From: Rhizobium sp. NXC14
Lineage (GTDB): Bacteria; Pseudomonadota; Alphaproteobacteria; Rhizobiales; Rhizobiaceae
DNA length: 64,000 nucleotides
Assembly (NCBI RefSeq): GCF_002117485.1
Contig: NZ_CP021030.1
Coordinates: forward strand, 747,001-811,000
Direction: 5' to 3'
The position numbers and the translations under genes were made by a program. The first letter of the stretch is position 1; each line of letters starts with the position of its first letter. A model generated the notes under the pieces. It did no database searches, was not told the origin of the DNA, and saw nothing but the letters and a program-made list of their open reading frames with translations. Below are positions 8,801 through 17,945 of this stretch, piece after piece.

Positions 8801-11549
8801 GACGGCGCTAATTGCCTATACGCTGGGGGTCAATGTCGAGAACCTCACCTACATCGGAACGGCCGCGTTTACTGGCACCGGCAATGCGCTCGATAACGTC
8901 CTCAAGGGCGGTGTTGCGGCCGACAAGCTCATGGGGGCTGCGGGCGACGACACACTGATCGGAGGCGGCGGTTCCGATACGATGTTGGGCGGGATTGGCG
9001 ACGATGTTTACGTCATCGATATTGCGACCGACATCGTGATCGAGAATGCGAGCGAGGGGACGGACACGGTCCAGACGGCGCTTGCCGGCTACACGCTCGG
9101 CAACAATGTCGAGAACCTGACCTATACCGGCCCCGCCAACTTCAGCGGCGCCGGCAATGCGCTCGCCAACACGATCACCGGCGGCGCCGGCAATGATGTG
9201 CTGAATGGCGGGACCAATGCGGATACCTTGATCGGTGGTGCGGGCAACGATACCTACATTGTCGACGATGCCGGCGACCTCGTCACCGAAGCCGCCAATG
9301 AGGGGACCGATACGGTTCGCACGAACCTGGCGAGCTATGTGCTTGCCGCCAATGTCGAGAACCTGAGCTTTGCCGGTACAGGAACTTTCGCTGGTGCCGG
9401 CAACAATCTCGACAACACGATCACGGGTGGCGCTGTTGCCGATACGCTTTCCGGCGGCGCCGGCAACGATATGCTGAATGGCGGGGGCGGTGCCGATACC
9501 CTGATCGGCGGTACGGGCAACGACACCTATATCGTCGACCATGTCGGCGACCTCGTCACCGAAGTTGCCGATGAGGGAACCGACACGGTTCGCACGACGC
9601 TGACGAGCTATACGCTTGGCAGCGATGTCGAGAACCTCACCTATATCGGCATCGGCACGGTAGCCTTTGTCGGAACGGGCAATGATCTCGACAACACCAT
9701 TCTAGGCGGGGCAGGTGCCGATATCCTGGATGGGAAGGCCGGTGCGGACAGCTTGATTGGTGGTGCGGGCAACGACATCTATATCGTCGACAATGCCGGC
9801 GACATCGTCACCGAAGCGGCCGTCGTCGGTATCGACACGGTTCGCACGACGCTGGCCGTCTACACACTAGGGGTGAATGTCGAGAACCTTCTCTATACGG
9901 GATCCGACAGCTTCACCGGCACCGGCAATGCGCTCGTCAACACGATCACGGGCGGCGCCGGCAATGATCTTCTGGATGGTGGCGCCGGCAAGGACACGCT
10001 GACCGGTGGTGCCGGCAACGACATCTATGTGGTCGACAGTGCCAGCGACGTCGTCAACGAGGCGGTCGGCGCCGGCACCGACGAAATCCGTACGGCGCTT
10101 GCAGCCTATTCGATCGCGGCATTGGTCAATGTCGAGAACCTGACCTATACGGGCTCCGCCAGCTTCACCGGCACCGGCAATGTGTTCGCCAACACGATCA
10201 CCGGCGGCGCCGGCAACGATATGCTGAATGGCGGGGGCGGTGCCGATGCCCTGATCGGCGGTACGGGCAACGACACCTATATCGTCGACCATGTCGGCGA
10301 CCTCGTCACCGAAGTTGCCGACGCGGGGATCGACACGGTCCGCACGACATTGGCGAGCTATACGCTTGGCAGCGATGTCGAGAACCTCATCAATATCGGC
10401 ACGGCAGCCTTTACCGGAACAGGCAATACGCTGAACAATATTCTAACCGGGGGGGCGGGGGTCGACACGCTATCGGGCGCCGCGGGCAACGATACGCTGA
10501 ATGGTGGGGCCGGGGCTGATCGTTTGATCGGTGGTGCTGGTGACGACAGCTACATCGTCGACCATGCCGGCGACCTCGTCACCGAGGTCGCCAATGAGGG
10601 GATCGACACCGTTCGCACGAACCTGAGTGCCCACACATTGGCGGCCAATGTCGAGAACCTCACCTACATCGGAATGGCGGCCTTTACCGGGGCAGGGAAT
10701 CTGCTCGATAACGTTATCATCGGTGGTGTTGCTGCCGACAAGCTTATAGGCGCTGCCGGCAACGACACACTGATCGGCGGGGCTGGTTCCGACACGATGT
10801 TGGGTGGGATTGGAGACGACATCTATGTGGTCGATGTCGCGACCGATGTGGTAATCGAGAATGTGAATGAAGGGACAGACACGGTCAGGACGGCCCTTGT
10901 CGGCTACACGCTAGGCAACAATGTCGAGAACCTGACCTACACCGGATCCGCCAACTTCAGCGGCGCCGGCAATGGGCTCGCCAATACGATCACCGGCGGC
11001 GCCGGCAATGATGTGCTGAATGGCGGGGCAGGTGCGGATACCTTGATCGGCGGGGCTGGCCACGATATCTATATCGTCGATAATGCCGGTGACCTCGTCA
11101 CCGAAGCCGCCAATGAGGGGACCGATACGGTTCGCACCAACCTGGCGAGCTATGTGCTTGCCGCCGATGTCGAGAACCTCACCTTTATCGGAACAGGGCC
11201 GTTTGCGGGCACGGGGAATGCGCTGAACAACGTTATCGTCGGTGGCGGTGGTTCTAATACGCTGACCGGTGGCGCCGGCAATGACACCCTCACGGGTGGC
11301 GCGGCAGCCGACCTCTTCATTTATTCGTCGAACTGGGGTCACGATACGATCACAAACTTCGTGGCAACCGGCTCCGCACATGACGCGATCTCGATCGATC
11401 ACAACATTTTCGCCGACTGGGAATCGCTATTTGCCGCAACCGAACAGTCCGGAAGTGATACAATCATCACGGCCGATTCCGAGAACACCATAACGCTAAG
11501 GAACGTGGCTCTTTCAAGTCTGCAGTCGTGGGACTTCTTATTTGCTTAA
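5826..11549 (+). CDS. Giant RTX calcium-binding protein with M10 (serralysin-like) protease head
   Basis: 1907 residues. The N-terminal domain (about 1-330) has the zinc site HELGHALGLKH at 153-163 (HExxHxxGxxH) and the Met-turn MSYR at 187-190, both hallmarks of serralysin metalloproteases. From about residue 335 to 1830 there are many RTX modules of the GGAGNDTLxGGxGxD type, each followed by YIVD and a TVRTxLASYTL...VENLTY spacer, forming Ca2+-binding beta-rolls. The C-terminus ends in a hydrophobic LSSLQSWDFLFA, like uncleaved type I secretion signals. No N-terminal signal peptide and no HlyB/HlyD/TolC genes nearby; export by a PrsDE-type system encoded elsewhere is likely. Likely a secreted protease or adhesion/biofilm protein. 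Confidence 0.85.
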   Translation: MTNLITPTKNVTLTGDQKVDGLVNGTAWDGTITYAFPTTSSSYAYSGEKDSSFSSISSQQRSFASFFMEQSYGSAANDGFSVEGFTNANFEAGSAANATVRFAQSSQPPTAWAYTPNIGGHGGDVWFGTGYAGTEDDLRFPRFGNYAGHTVAHELGHALGLKHAHEAGYPNTTVVPRAYDSVEYTIMSYRTYVGDSLSGYKYEHDGAPQTFMMLDIAALQEMYGADYTTNSGDTVYKWNPNQGITYVNGVAAITPAANRIFATIWDGGGIDTYDLSAYTTALKIDLRAGGYSVFSQGQLSYLGGGPNNGYARGNIFNALLHEGNTASLIENVKAGSGNDSITGNEADNALWGNAGNDTLNGDSGNDTLNGGTGIDKMSGGVGNDVYIVDNANDTVIENANEGTDTVRTTLSYTLSTNVENLTYTGTARFFGDGNAAANVITGGTGSDWLDGKAGDDTLIGGAGDDTYDVDSLGDVVVEATDGGTDKIWTDIAAYSLADIANVENLSFLGSGNFTGTGNSLDNIITSGLGDDTLSGGAGNDTLDGGWGADTLIGGTGNDIYVAYYTGDTIIENADEGTDTVQTYLASYTLSANVENLTKIGSGAFVGTGNNLNNTITGGAAIDILSGGAGDDALNGRAGADTLIGGTGNDTYIVDNVFDVVTENAGEGIDTVQAALASYTLAANVDNLTYSGTAGFTGTGNDLANTIQSAAGADILDGKAGADTLIGGTGDDTYIVDNAGDIVTERPNEGTDLIKTARSVYTLGNNIEKLIYTGSDSFTGTGNALVNTITGGAGNDLLDGGAGKDTLTGGAGNDIYVVDSASDVVNEAVGAGTDEIRTALAAYSIAALVNVENLTYTGSASFTGTGNVFANTITGGAGNDMLNGGGGADALIGGTGNDTYIVDHVGDLVTEVADAGIDTVRTTLASYTLGSDVENLINIGTAAFTGTGNTLNNILTGGAGVDTLSGAAGDDTYVISTGDIVIENVDEGTDTVQTALIAYTLGVNVENLTYIGTAAFTGTGNALDNVLKGGVAADKLMGAAGDDTLIGGGGSDTMLGGIGDDVYVIDIATDIVIENASEGTDTVQTALAGYTLGNNVENLTYTGPANFSGAGNALANTITGGAGNDVLNGGTNADTLIGGAGNDTYIVDDAGDLVTEAANEGTDTVRTNLASYVLAANVENLSFAGTGTFAGAGNNLDNTITGGAVADTLSGGAGNDMLNGGGGADTLIGGTGNDTYIVDHVGDLVTEVADEGTDTVRTTLTSYTLGSDVENLTYIGIGTVAFVGTGNDLDNTILGGAGADILDGKAGADSLIGGAGNDIYIVDNAGDIVTEAAVVGIDTVRTTLAVYTLGVNVENLLYTGSDSFTGTGNALVNTITGGAGNDLLDGGAGKDTLTGGAGNDIYVVDSASDVVNEAVGAGTDEIRTALAAYSIAALVNVENLTYTGSASFTGTGNVFANTITGGAGNDMLNGGGGADALIGGTGNDTYIVDHVGDLVTEVADAGIDTVRTTLASYTLGSDVENLINIGTAAFTGTGNTLNNILTGGAGVDTLSGAAGNDTLNGGAGADRLIGGAGDDSYIVDHAGDLVTEVANEGIDTVRTNLSAHTLAANVENLTYIGMAAFTGAGNLLDNVIIGGVAADKLIGAAGNDTLIGGAGSDTMLGGIGDDIYVVDVATDVVIENVNEGTDTVRTALVGYTLGNNVENLTYTGSANFSGAGNGLANTITGGAGNDVLNGGAGADTLIGGAGHDIYIVDNAGDLVTEAANEGTDTVRTNLASYVLAADVENLTFIGTGPFAGTGNALNNVIVGGGGSNTLTGGAGNDTLTGGAAADLFIYSSNWGHDTITNFVATGSAHDAISIDHNIFADWESLFAATEQSGSDTIITADSENTITLRNVALSSLQSWDFLFA
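8134..8729 (+). repeat. Direct repeat inside RTX gene, copy 1 (596 bp)
   Basis: By line-by-line reading it is identical to 9892-10487 over 596 bases. The offset is 1758 bases, exactly 586 codons, so both copies are read in the same frame. It encodes about two RTX modules plus spacers. Confidence 0.9.
9892..10487 (+). repeat. Direct repeat inside RTX gene, copy 2 (596 bp)
   Basis: Second copy of the 8134-8729 repeat. Identity stops at GCCGCGGGC, after which copy 1 continues into a shortened module (DDTYVIS) and copy 2 into a complete one. Perfect identity at synonymous sites points to a recent duplication or gene conversion. Confidence 0.9.
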
Positions 11550-11613
11550 TCCTTGCTCGGACATTGCCGCGTCGCCACACACTTAGCTAGCGAGCACACG
11601 AACTTCCGAGGAA

Positions 11614-12540
11614 TCATTGGGAGGGCCGCTGAAGCTTCGCCAGATGCTCGCAGCAAACCGTCTTAACCAGATCAAGCAATAAAGCGGTTTGTTGTGCAAG
11701 CCATCCGAGAGCCTCCGCGCTCATCTCGAAATGCTTCGAGTATCGCGCCTTCACATATGCCTCGTTCAGCGTGTTGAACCAGGCGCGTTCCCGATGTTGA
11801 TCGCGGGGAAATGCTTCGGCCAGACGCCGGTCCTGTTCCTCCGCAAGCGAACGGAGAAATTTGATATTATGGGAAGGCGGGCCGTAATTAGTGAGCGTCA
11901 GCAGAACACAGGAATAGGCTTGCTCAAGAGACTGATGGAGGCTGAACGCGGAAAGATTTCCCCACGCGTCACCGGCCCCTTCCGATTTCTCGCGTTGGAA
12001 ATCCCCTGTTGCGAGGAACGCACTGGCTTCTGCAAATCTCCGATCAAAATGCTCCTTTGCGAGGCGAAGTCGATCCGCTGATGAGAGTGGCCGCGGCTCA
12101 GCCAAGGGCTCGTCATCTAGTTCATAGAGAACAATGCCTTCCCTCCTGATGTCGGAAAAGAAGTACTGCCCTTCTTTGAGATAGTTGTTCACCTCTCGCC
12201 TGGAGTGGACGATGAAGCTTACCGGCGTCTCGATCGCCTTTTCGTGGATCAAACGGTCGGCGGCTTTGTGCCAGTACTCGGCGAACTCACAGAGCTTGCG
12301 GTTGTTGACGATGATGAGGAGATCGAAATCCGAACGATAACCCTTCATCGTGAAGGGCTCGTCTACCCAGCTGCCCTTGGCGTAGGAGCCGAACAGGATG
12401 ATCTTCAGGATCCGGCCGCGCTTTTTGAACTCGGCCGTACCGTCCCTCAGCGCATCCTCGAATTCCTCGTGGAGGATCTCCAGAATACGGCCAATCTCGC
12501 GTTGTTTGCGGAGCGGCATATGGTTGAGGGACGACTTCAT
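11614..12540 (-). CDS. Fused nucleotidyltransferase-HEPN domain protein
   Basis: About 308 residues. The N-terminal half is a minimal nucleotidyltransferase: ILFGSYAKGSWVDE then SDFDLLIIV gives the GS...DxD signature. The C-terminal half is a HEPN domain, with SAFSLHQSLEQAYSCVLL and KARYSKHFEMS (a basic R...H motif of the kind used in HEPN RNases). In separate MNT/HEPN toxin-antitoxin pairs the MNT enzyme AMPylates and silences the HEPN RNase; here both are in one chain, a known but poorly studied fusion. I chose ATG at 12540; in-frame ATGs at 12570 and 12519 are alternatives and none has a clear ribosome site. It stands alone between the RTX and traA-like genes, in an accessory region. Confidence 0.75.
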   Translation of the reverse strand: MKSSLNHMPLRKQREIGRILEILHEEFEDALRDGTAEFKKRGRILKIILFGSYAKGSWVDEPFTMKGYRSDFDLLIIVNNRKLCEFAEYWHKAADRLIHEKAIETPVSFIVHSRREVNNYLKEGQYFFSDIRREGIVLYELDDEPLAEPRPLSSADRLRLAKEHFDRRFAEASAFLATGDFQREKSEGAGDAWGNLSAFSLHQSLEQAYSCVLLTLTNYGPPSHNIKFLRSLAEEQDRRLAEAFPRDQHRERAWFNTLNEAYVKARYSKHFEMSAEALGWLAQQTALLLDLVKTVCCEHLAKLQRPSQ

Positions 12541-12866
12541 AGCACCATCGATAGGCGAAAGATCCTGCACCGTCTACGACAAGTTCTGCACGGCTTAGGC
12601 CATTTGCTTGGGTTTCCAGCTTTTCATGCGCTTGGTCGCTGTGTACCTCAACCCGCGGAGCTTAAAGCAAGCAGTTCAAAACGTGCGCATTATACTAACT
12701 TGAATTACGCAGTAAAATGACATAGGTTGTGGTGATCGAAAACTACACGGTTGCAGAAAAAGCCCTCGAAACACGTTGTGGACGGGGCGGTGGCCTCTTC
12801 GGGTCGTATATCCCCGGTAGCGACGGGCTTGCTGGTGCAACTTGATTCAAGGGGCAGGAGACATCA

Positions 12867-15800
12867 TTGGCGATCATGTTTGTGAGGGCGCAGGTGATCA
12901 GTAGGGGCGCGGGACGCAGCGTCGTCGCGGCCGCCGCCTATCGCCATCGCACACGAATGATGGATCACCAGGTGGGCAGATCTTTCAGCTATCGCGGCGG
13001 GAGTCCAGAGCTGGTGCATGAGGAACTGGCGTTTCCTGAGCAGATACCCGCTTGGCTGCGCGAGCTGATCCACGGCTCTTCGGTCGCGAGAGCGAGCGAG
13101 GGACTGTGGAATGCCGTCGAGGCGTTCGAGACGCAGGCGAACGCGAGGCTCGCCCGCGAGCTGATCATCGCACTGCCGGAGGAACTGACGAGGGTGGAGA
13201 ACGTCGCGCTGGTGCGCGAGTTTGTGCGGGACACTGTAACCGCGACCGGGATTGTCGCCGATTGGGTCTATCATGACAAGGACGGTAATCCACACATCCA
13301 TATGATGACTACATTGCGGGCGTTGACCGAAGATGGCTTTGGTCCGAAAAACTCTCCTATTTTGGAAGAAAATGGCGAGCCATTACGTCGCAAAAGAACC
13401 GGCAAGATCATCTATGAGCGCTGGGCGGGCGACAAGGAAACCTTGAAGGCCTGGAAGATCGCCTGGGCGGAAACAGCCAATCGGCATCTGGCGCTCGCCG
13501 GTCATGAGATCCGCCTCGACGGTCGCTCCTATGCCGAACAGGGTTTCGACGGTATCGCGCAAAGGCATCTCGCGCCGGAGAAGGCGGCATTGGCGCGAAA
13601 GAGGAGGGAGCTCTATTTCGCACCGGCCGATCTCGCCCGCCGCCAGGAGATGGCCGATCGGCTGCTGGCAGAGCCGGAGCTGCTGCTGAAGCAGCTCGGC
13701 AATGAGCGCTCGACCTTCGACGAGAAGGATATTGCTAAGGCGCTGCATCGATATGTCGACGATCCGGCAGACTTCGCCAATATCCGCGCCCGGCTGATGG
13801 CGTCGGACGAGTTGGTCATGTTGAAGCCGCAGCAGCTTGACGCTGAGACCGGCAAGGCGTCGGAACCGGCCGTGTTCACCACACGGGCGATGCTGCGCAT
13901 CGAATACGACATGGCGCGTTCGGCGCGGGTTCTGTCGGAGCAAGCAGGCTATGGGGTATCGGCTCGGCAGGTCGATACGGCGATCGAGCGCGTCGAGAGC
14001 GGCGATCCACAAAAGCCGTTCAAGCTCGACGCGGAACAGGTCGATGCGATCCGTCATGTCACCGGCGACAGCGGTATTGCGGCTGTTGTCGGCCTTGCCG
14101 GCGCCGGCAAATCGACGCTGCTGGCGGCAGCCCGCCTTGCCTGGGAAAGCCAGGGGCGCCGGGTGATCGGTGCCGCCCTTGCAGGCAAGGCGGCGGAAGG
14201 CTTGGAAGACAGTTCCGGCATCAAGTCGCGCACCCTCGCCGCCTGGGAGATGGCCTGGGCGAATGGCCGCGACACACTCCATCGCGGTGATGTGCTCGTC
14301 ATCGATGAAGCCGGCATGGTGTCATCCCAGCAGATGGCCCGTGTGCTTGACATCGTCGAGGCGGCGGGCGCGAAAGTCGTTCTCGTCGGCGACGCCATGC
14401 AGCTACAGCCGATCCAGGCGGGTGCAGCCTTTCGGGCGATCAGCGAACGCATCGGTTTTGCCGAGCTTGCCGGCGTGCGCCGCCAGCGTGAAGAATGGGC
14501 GCGTGAGGCCTCGCGGCTCTTTGCCCGCGGCGAGATCGAGAAAGGTCTCGACGTTTATGCCCGGCATGGTCACCTTGCCGAGGCGCGCACGCGCGCGGAA
14601 ACGATCGAGCGGATTGTTGCCGACTGGAGCCAGGCGCGTAGAGAGGCAATCGGTCGATCCGTTTCCGAGGGCAGGGATGGTCGGCTGCGCGGGGACGAAC
14701 TGCTCGTGCTTGCCCACACCAATGACGATGTCGGCAAGCTGAACGAGGCGCTGCGTCAGGTGATGGCAGGCGATGGTGCGCTTTCCGACAGCCGCACCTT
14801 CCAGACGGCACGCGGGGCGCGGGAGTTCGCCGCAGGCGATCGCATCATCTTTTTGGAGAACGCCCGCTTTCTCGAGCCGCGGGCCAGCAGTTATGGTCCG
14901 CAATACGTCAAGAACGGCATGCTCGGCACGGTCATCTCCACCGGCGACAAACGCGGCGAAGCGCTGATGTCGGTTCGTCTCGACAACGGCCATAAAGTCG
15001 TCTTCAGCGAAGACAGCTATCGCAATGTCGATCACGGCTATGCCGCAACGATCCACAAAGCCCAGGGTACCACCGTCGAGCGCACCTTGGTGCTTGCCAC
15101 CGGCATGATGGACCAACACCTGACCTATGTAGCGATGACGAGGCATCGCGATCGCGTCGATCTTTATGCGGCAAGGGAGGATTTTGAGCCAAGACCGGAA
15201 TGGGGACGCAAACCGCGTGTCGATCATGCCGCCGGCGTGACCGGCGAGCTTGTCGAAACCGGAGAGGCCAAATTCCGGCCTGATGATGAGGATGCCGACG
15301 ACAGCCCCTATGCCGATGTCAGGACCGATGATGGAACCGTCCATCGGCTGTGGGGCGTGAGCCTGCCAAAGGCGCTCGAGGAAGCCGGCGTCTCTGAGGG
15401 CGACACCGTCACGCTGCGCAAGGACGGCGTGGAGCGGGTCAAGGTCCAGATTGCCGTTGTCGATGAAGAGACAGGTCAGAAGCGTTATGAGGAGCGGGAG
15501 GTCGACCGCAACGTCTGGACGGCCAGGCAGATCGAAACCGCCGAAGCGCGCCAGGACCGCATCGAGCGGGAAAGTCATCGGCCGGATCTGTTCAAGCCGC
15601 TCGTCGAGCGGTTGTCGCGCTCCGGCGCCAAGACGACGACGCTCGATTTTGAGAGCGAGGCCGGTTATCGGGCTCATGCGGAAGACTTCGCCCGCCGCCG
15701 CGGGTTCGATCATCTCTCGCTGGCTGCGGCCGAGATTGAGGGGGACATCTCACGGCGCTTTGCGTGGATTGCCGCAAAGCGCGAGCAGGTGGAAAAGCTC

Positions 15801-17519
15801 TGGGAACGGGCAAGCATGGCGCTCGGCTTTGCAATCGAGCGGGAACGGCGCGTCTCCTATAGCGACGAGCGAACCGAATCCCACCCAACTGAACCCCAGC
15901 CCCCCTCGGGCGCGAACGCCGGCAAAACCCATTCTCTGATCCCGCCGACCACCGACTTCGCCAGAAGCCTCAATGAGGATGCGCGGCTGGCGCAATTGTC
16001 ATCCCCGGCGTGGAAGGATCGGGAAACCCTCCTGCGACCGGTGCTGGAGAAGATCTATCGCGATCCGGATGGCGCACTTGTCGCCCTGAATGCGCGTGCT
16101 TCAGAGGCCGGCGCCGAACCCCGCAGGCTCGCCGACGATCTTGCCGCGAGCCCCGATCGGCTTGGCCGCCTGCGCGGCTCCGAGCTCATCGTCGACGGAC
16201 GCGCAGAGCGCCAGGAGCGGAATGTCGCCTTGGCGGCTGTGACGGAATTGCTTCCCATGGCCCGCGCCCATGCGACCGAGTTCCGCAGGAACGCCGAACG
16301 CTTCGAGATCCGTGAGCAGGCGCGTCGCGCGCATATGTCATTGTCGGTCCCGGCACTCTCCGAAGGCGCCATGGCGCGTCTCATGGAGATCGAGACGGTG
16401 CGCAACAGGGGCGGGGATGATGCTTATAAGACCGCCTTTGCGCTTGCCGCGAAGGACCGCACGGTCGTGCAAGAGATCAAGGCGGTCAGCGAAGCGCTGT
16501 CGGCCCGCTTCGGCTGGAGCGCCTTCACCGCAAAGGCGGATGCGGTCGCCGAGCGCAACATGGCCGAGCGTTTGCCGGATGATCTGGTGGCCGGCGAGGG
16601 CGAGAAGCTGACCCACCTGTTCGAAGCCGTCAAACGTTTTGCCGAGGAGCAGCATCTGGCCGAGCGCCAGGACCGTTCAAAGATCGTCGCGGCGGCCAGT
16701 GCCGTTCCGGACCCGGAGCAAGACAAGGGGGGAGGCAAGGAGAATGTGACCGTGCTGCCCATGCTTGCCGCCGTCACCGAGTTTAAGACAGCAGTCGACG
16801 ACGAGGCGCGAACGCGAACTCTCTCCGCTCCCCTTTACCGTCAGCAGCGTGCGGCACTGGCCAACGCGGCAAGAACGATCTGGCGCGATCCGGCAGGCGC
16901 TGTCGGCAAGATCGAGGAACTCCTTGCCAAAGGCTTTGCTGCCGATCGCATCGCTGCTGCGGTGACCAATGATCCGGCCGCTTATGGCGCCTTGCGCGGC
17001 TCCGGCCGTCTGATGGACAAGATGCTGGCTTCCGGCCGGGAGCGTAAAGATGCGGTGCAGGCCGTGCCCGAGGCGGCCACCCGGCTGCGCTCTCTCGGGA
17101 GCGCCTATGCCAATCTCTTCGATGCAGAACGACAGGCCATCAAGGCAGAGCGGGAGCGTATGGCGGTTGCTATTCCCGGCCTGTCGCAGGCGGCAGAAGA
17201 GGCACTCGTGCGTCTGACCGTGGAGGCGCGGAAGAATGATTGCAAACGGGGCATCGCGACTGCACCACTCGATGCGAACATCCGCCGGGAGTTCGACGTC
17301 GTCAGCAAGGCGCTCGACGAGCGCTTCGGGCGCAATGCCATCATCCGTGGCGACAAGGATCTCATCAACCATGTGCCAGAGGCGCAGCGCCAAGCCTTCG
17401 TCGCGATGCAGGAGAAATTGAAGGTCCTGCAGCAGGCAGTCCGTGCGGAAGGCAGTCAGCAGATCCTCGCGGAACGGCGTCAGCGCAGCATCGGCCCTGG
17501 CCGTGGCCTCAGTTTTTGA
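12867..17519 (+). CDS. traA: Ti-type conjugative relaxase/helicase TraA-like protein
   Basis: 1550 residues. The N-terminal MobA/MobL relaxase domain has the metal-binding DGNPHIHMMTT motif near residue 142. The middle is a RecD/TraI-type helicase with Walker A GLAGAGKST at about 409-417, DEAGM near 480, and a late GYAATIHKAQGTT motif. The long C-terminal part is helical and Arg/Glu-rich, as in Agrobacterium TraA. TraA nicks oriT and unwinds plasmid DNA for conjugation. The start is TTG at 12867, with GGAG six bases upstream; an ATG follows three codons later. No traC, traD, traG, traF, repABC or trb gene is near, so it is an orphan, perhaps left from an integrated plasmid. The frame is intact, so it may still be expressed. 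Confidence 0.88.
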   Translation: MAIMFVRAQVISRGAGRSVVAAAAYRHRTRMMDHQVGRSFSYRGGSPELVHEELAFPEQIPAWLRELIHGSSVARASEGLWNAVEAFETQANARLARELIIALPEELTRVENVALVREFVRDTVTATGIVADWVYHDKDGNPHIHMMTTLRALTEDGFGPKNSPILEENGEPLRRKRTGKIIYERWAGDKETLKAWKIAWAETANRHLALAGHEIRLDGRSYAEQGFDGIAQRHLAPEKAALARKRRELYFAPADLARRQEMADRLLAEPELLLKQLGNERSTFDEKDIAKALHRYVDDPADFANIRARLMASDELVMLKPQQLDAETGKASEPAVFTTRAMLRIEYDMARSARVLSEQAGYGVSARQVDTAIERVESGDPQKPFKLDAEQVDAIRHVTGDSGIAAVVGLAGAGKSTLLAAARLAWESQGRRVIGAALAGKAAEGLEDSSGIKSRTLAAWEMAWANGRDTLHRGDVLVIDEAGMVSSQQMARVLDIVEAAGAKVVLVGDAMQLQPIQAGAAFRAISERIGFAELAGVRRQREEWAREASRLFARGEIEKGLDVYARHGHLAEARTRAETIERIVADWSQARREAIGRSVSEGRDGRLRGDELLVLAHTNDDVGKLNEALRQVMAGDGALSDSRTFQTARGAREFAAGDRIIFLENARFLEPRASSYGPQYVKNGMLGTVISTGDKRGEALMSVRLDNGHKVVFSEDSYRNVDHGYAATIHKAQGTTVERTLVLATGMMDQHLTYVAMTRHRDRVDLYAAREDFEPRPEWGRKPRVDHAAGVTGELVETGEAKFRPDDEDADDSPYADVRTDDGTVHRLWGVSLPKALEEAGVSEGDTVTLRKDGVERVKVQIAVVDEETGQKRYEEREVDRNVWTARQIETAEARQDRIERESHRPDLFKPLVERLSRSGAKTTTLDFESEAGYRAHAEDFARRRGFDHLSLAAAEIEGDISRRFAWIAAKREQVEKLWERASMALGFAIERERRVSYSDERTESHPTEPQPPSGANAGKTHSLIPPTTDFARSLNEDARLAQLSSPAWKDRETLLRPVLEKIYRDPDGALVALNARASEAGAEPRRLADDLAASPDRLGRLRGSELIVDGRAERQERNVALAAVTELLPMARAHATEFRRNAERFEIREQARRAHMSLSVPALSEGAMARLMEIETVRNRGGDDAYKTAFALAAKDRTVVQEIKAVSEALSARFGWSAFTAKADAVAERNMAERLPDDLVAGEGEKLTHLFEAVKRFAEEQHLAERQDRSKIVAAASAVPDPEQDKGGGKENVTVLPMLAAVTEFKTAVDDEARTRTLSAPLYRQQRAALANAARTIWRDPAGAVGKIEELLAKGFAADRIAAAVTNDPAAYGALRGSGRLMDKMLASGRERKDAVQAVPEAATRLRSLGSAYANLFDAERQAIKAERERMAVAIPGLSQAAEEALVRLTVEARKNDCKRGIATAPLDANIRREFDVVSKALDERFGRNAIIRGDKDLINHVPEAQRQAFVAMQEKLKVLQQAVRAEGSQQILAERRQRSIGPGRGLSF

Positions 17520-17945
17520 CGGCGGCTGGAGAGGCGGCTGAGGCAACGGTGATTTGACGCCGTCGGAGGCGAGTACAAGGTATTAGCCCGCCATGTCTCA
17601 ACGACAAGGCGCTCCAACTGCCTTGCTAGAAGCCACGTTTGGAGATCTCGAGAGCCAAATCGTTTGCTAATCTCGTCAGCGGCGCGGTCGCTACTTGTCC
17701 GTGTCCGCGGAGAACCGAGTAGGGCCGTCTGAGGCGCTACAGCCACCCGAGGTGGCCAGCAGGCCAGCACCATATTTCATCCAGGGTCATCCAGCACTCA
17801 CAATGGCGATGCATGAACTCCTTTTAAACACCAAGTCGCGAACGTCCAAGCTTCTGTAAGATGGTAGATGCGGTCTTAGCCTAGCTTTCTTTGAAGATAT
17901 CGTTTAGGTGCCACGCAAGGTGTGGTGGCAAAGAATGAGGATAAC
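17520..17945. other. Intergenic region, no supported gene
   Basis: About 425 bases between the traA-like gene and the polysaccharide genes. No convincing reading frame. An inverted repeat, TGCCAC/GTGGCA, lies shortly before the next gene and may be part of its leader or operator. Base composition becomes more A/T-rich from here on. Confidence 0.45.

Noticed and set aside
6820..11300. Regular repeats that could suggest a CRISPR or tandem-repeat array
   Set aside because: The repeats are codon-phased RTX modules (GGxGxDxL) within one open frame, with no short identical repeat and unique spacer pattern.
12205..12720. Plus-strand frame of 171 codons opposite the nucleotidyltransferase gene
   Set aside because: Shadow frame; the minus strand has the GS...DxD signature.
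5083..17945. A genomic island integrated at tRNA-His
   Set aside because: No integrase gene and no second copy of the tRNA 3' end was found. The accessory content is real, but integration at the tRNA is not supported.
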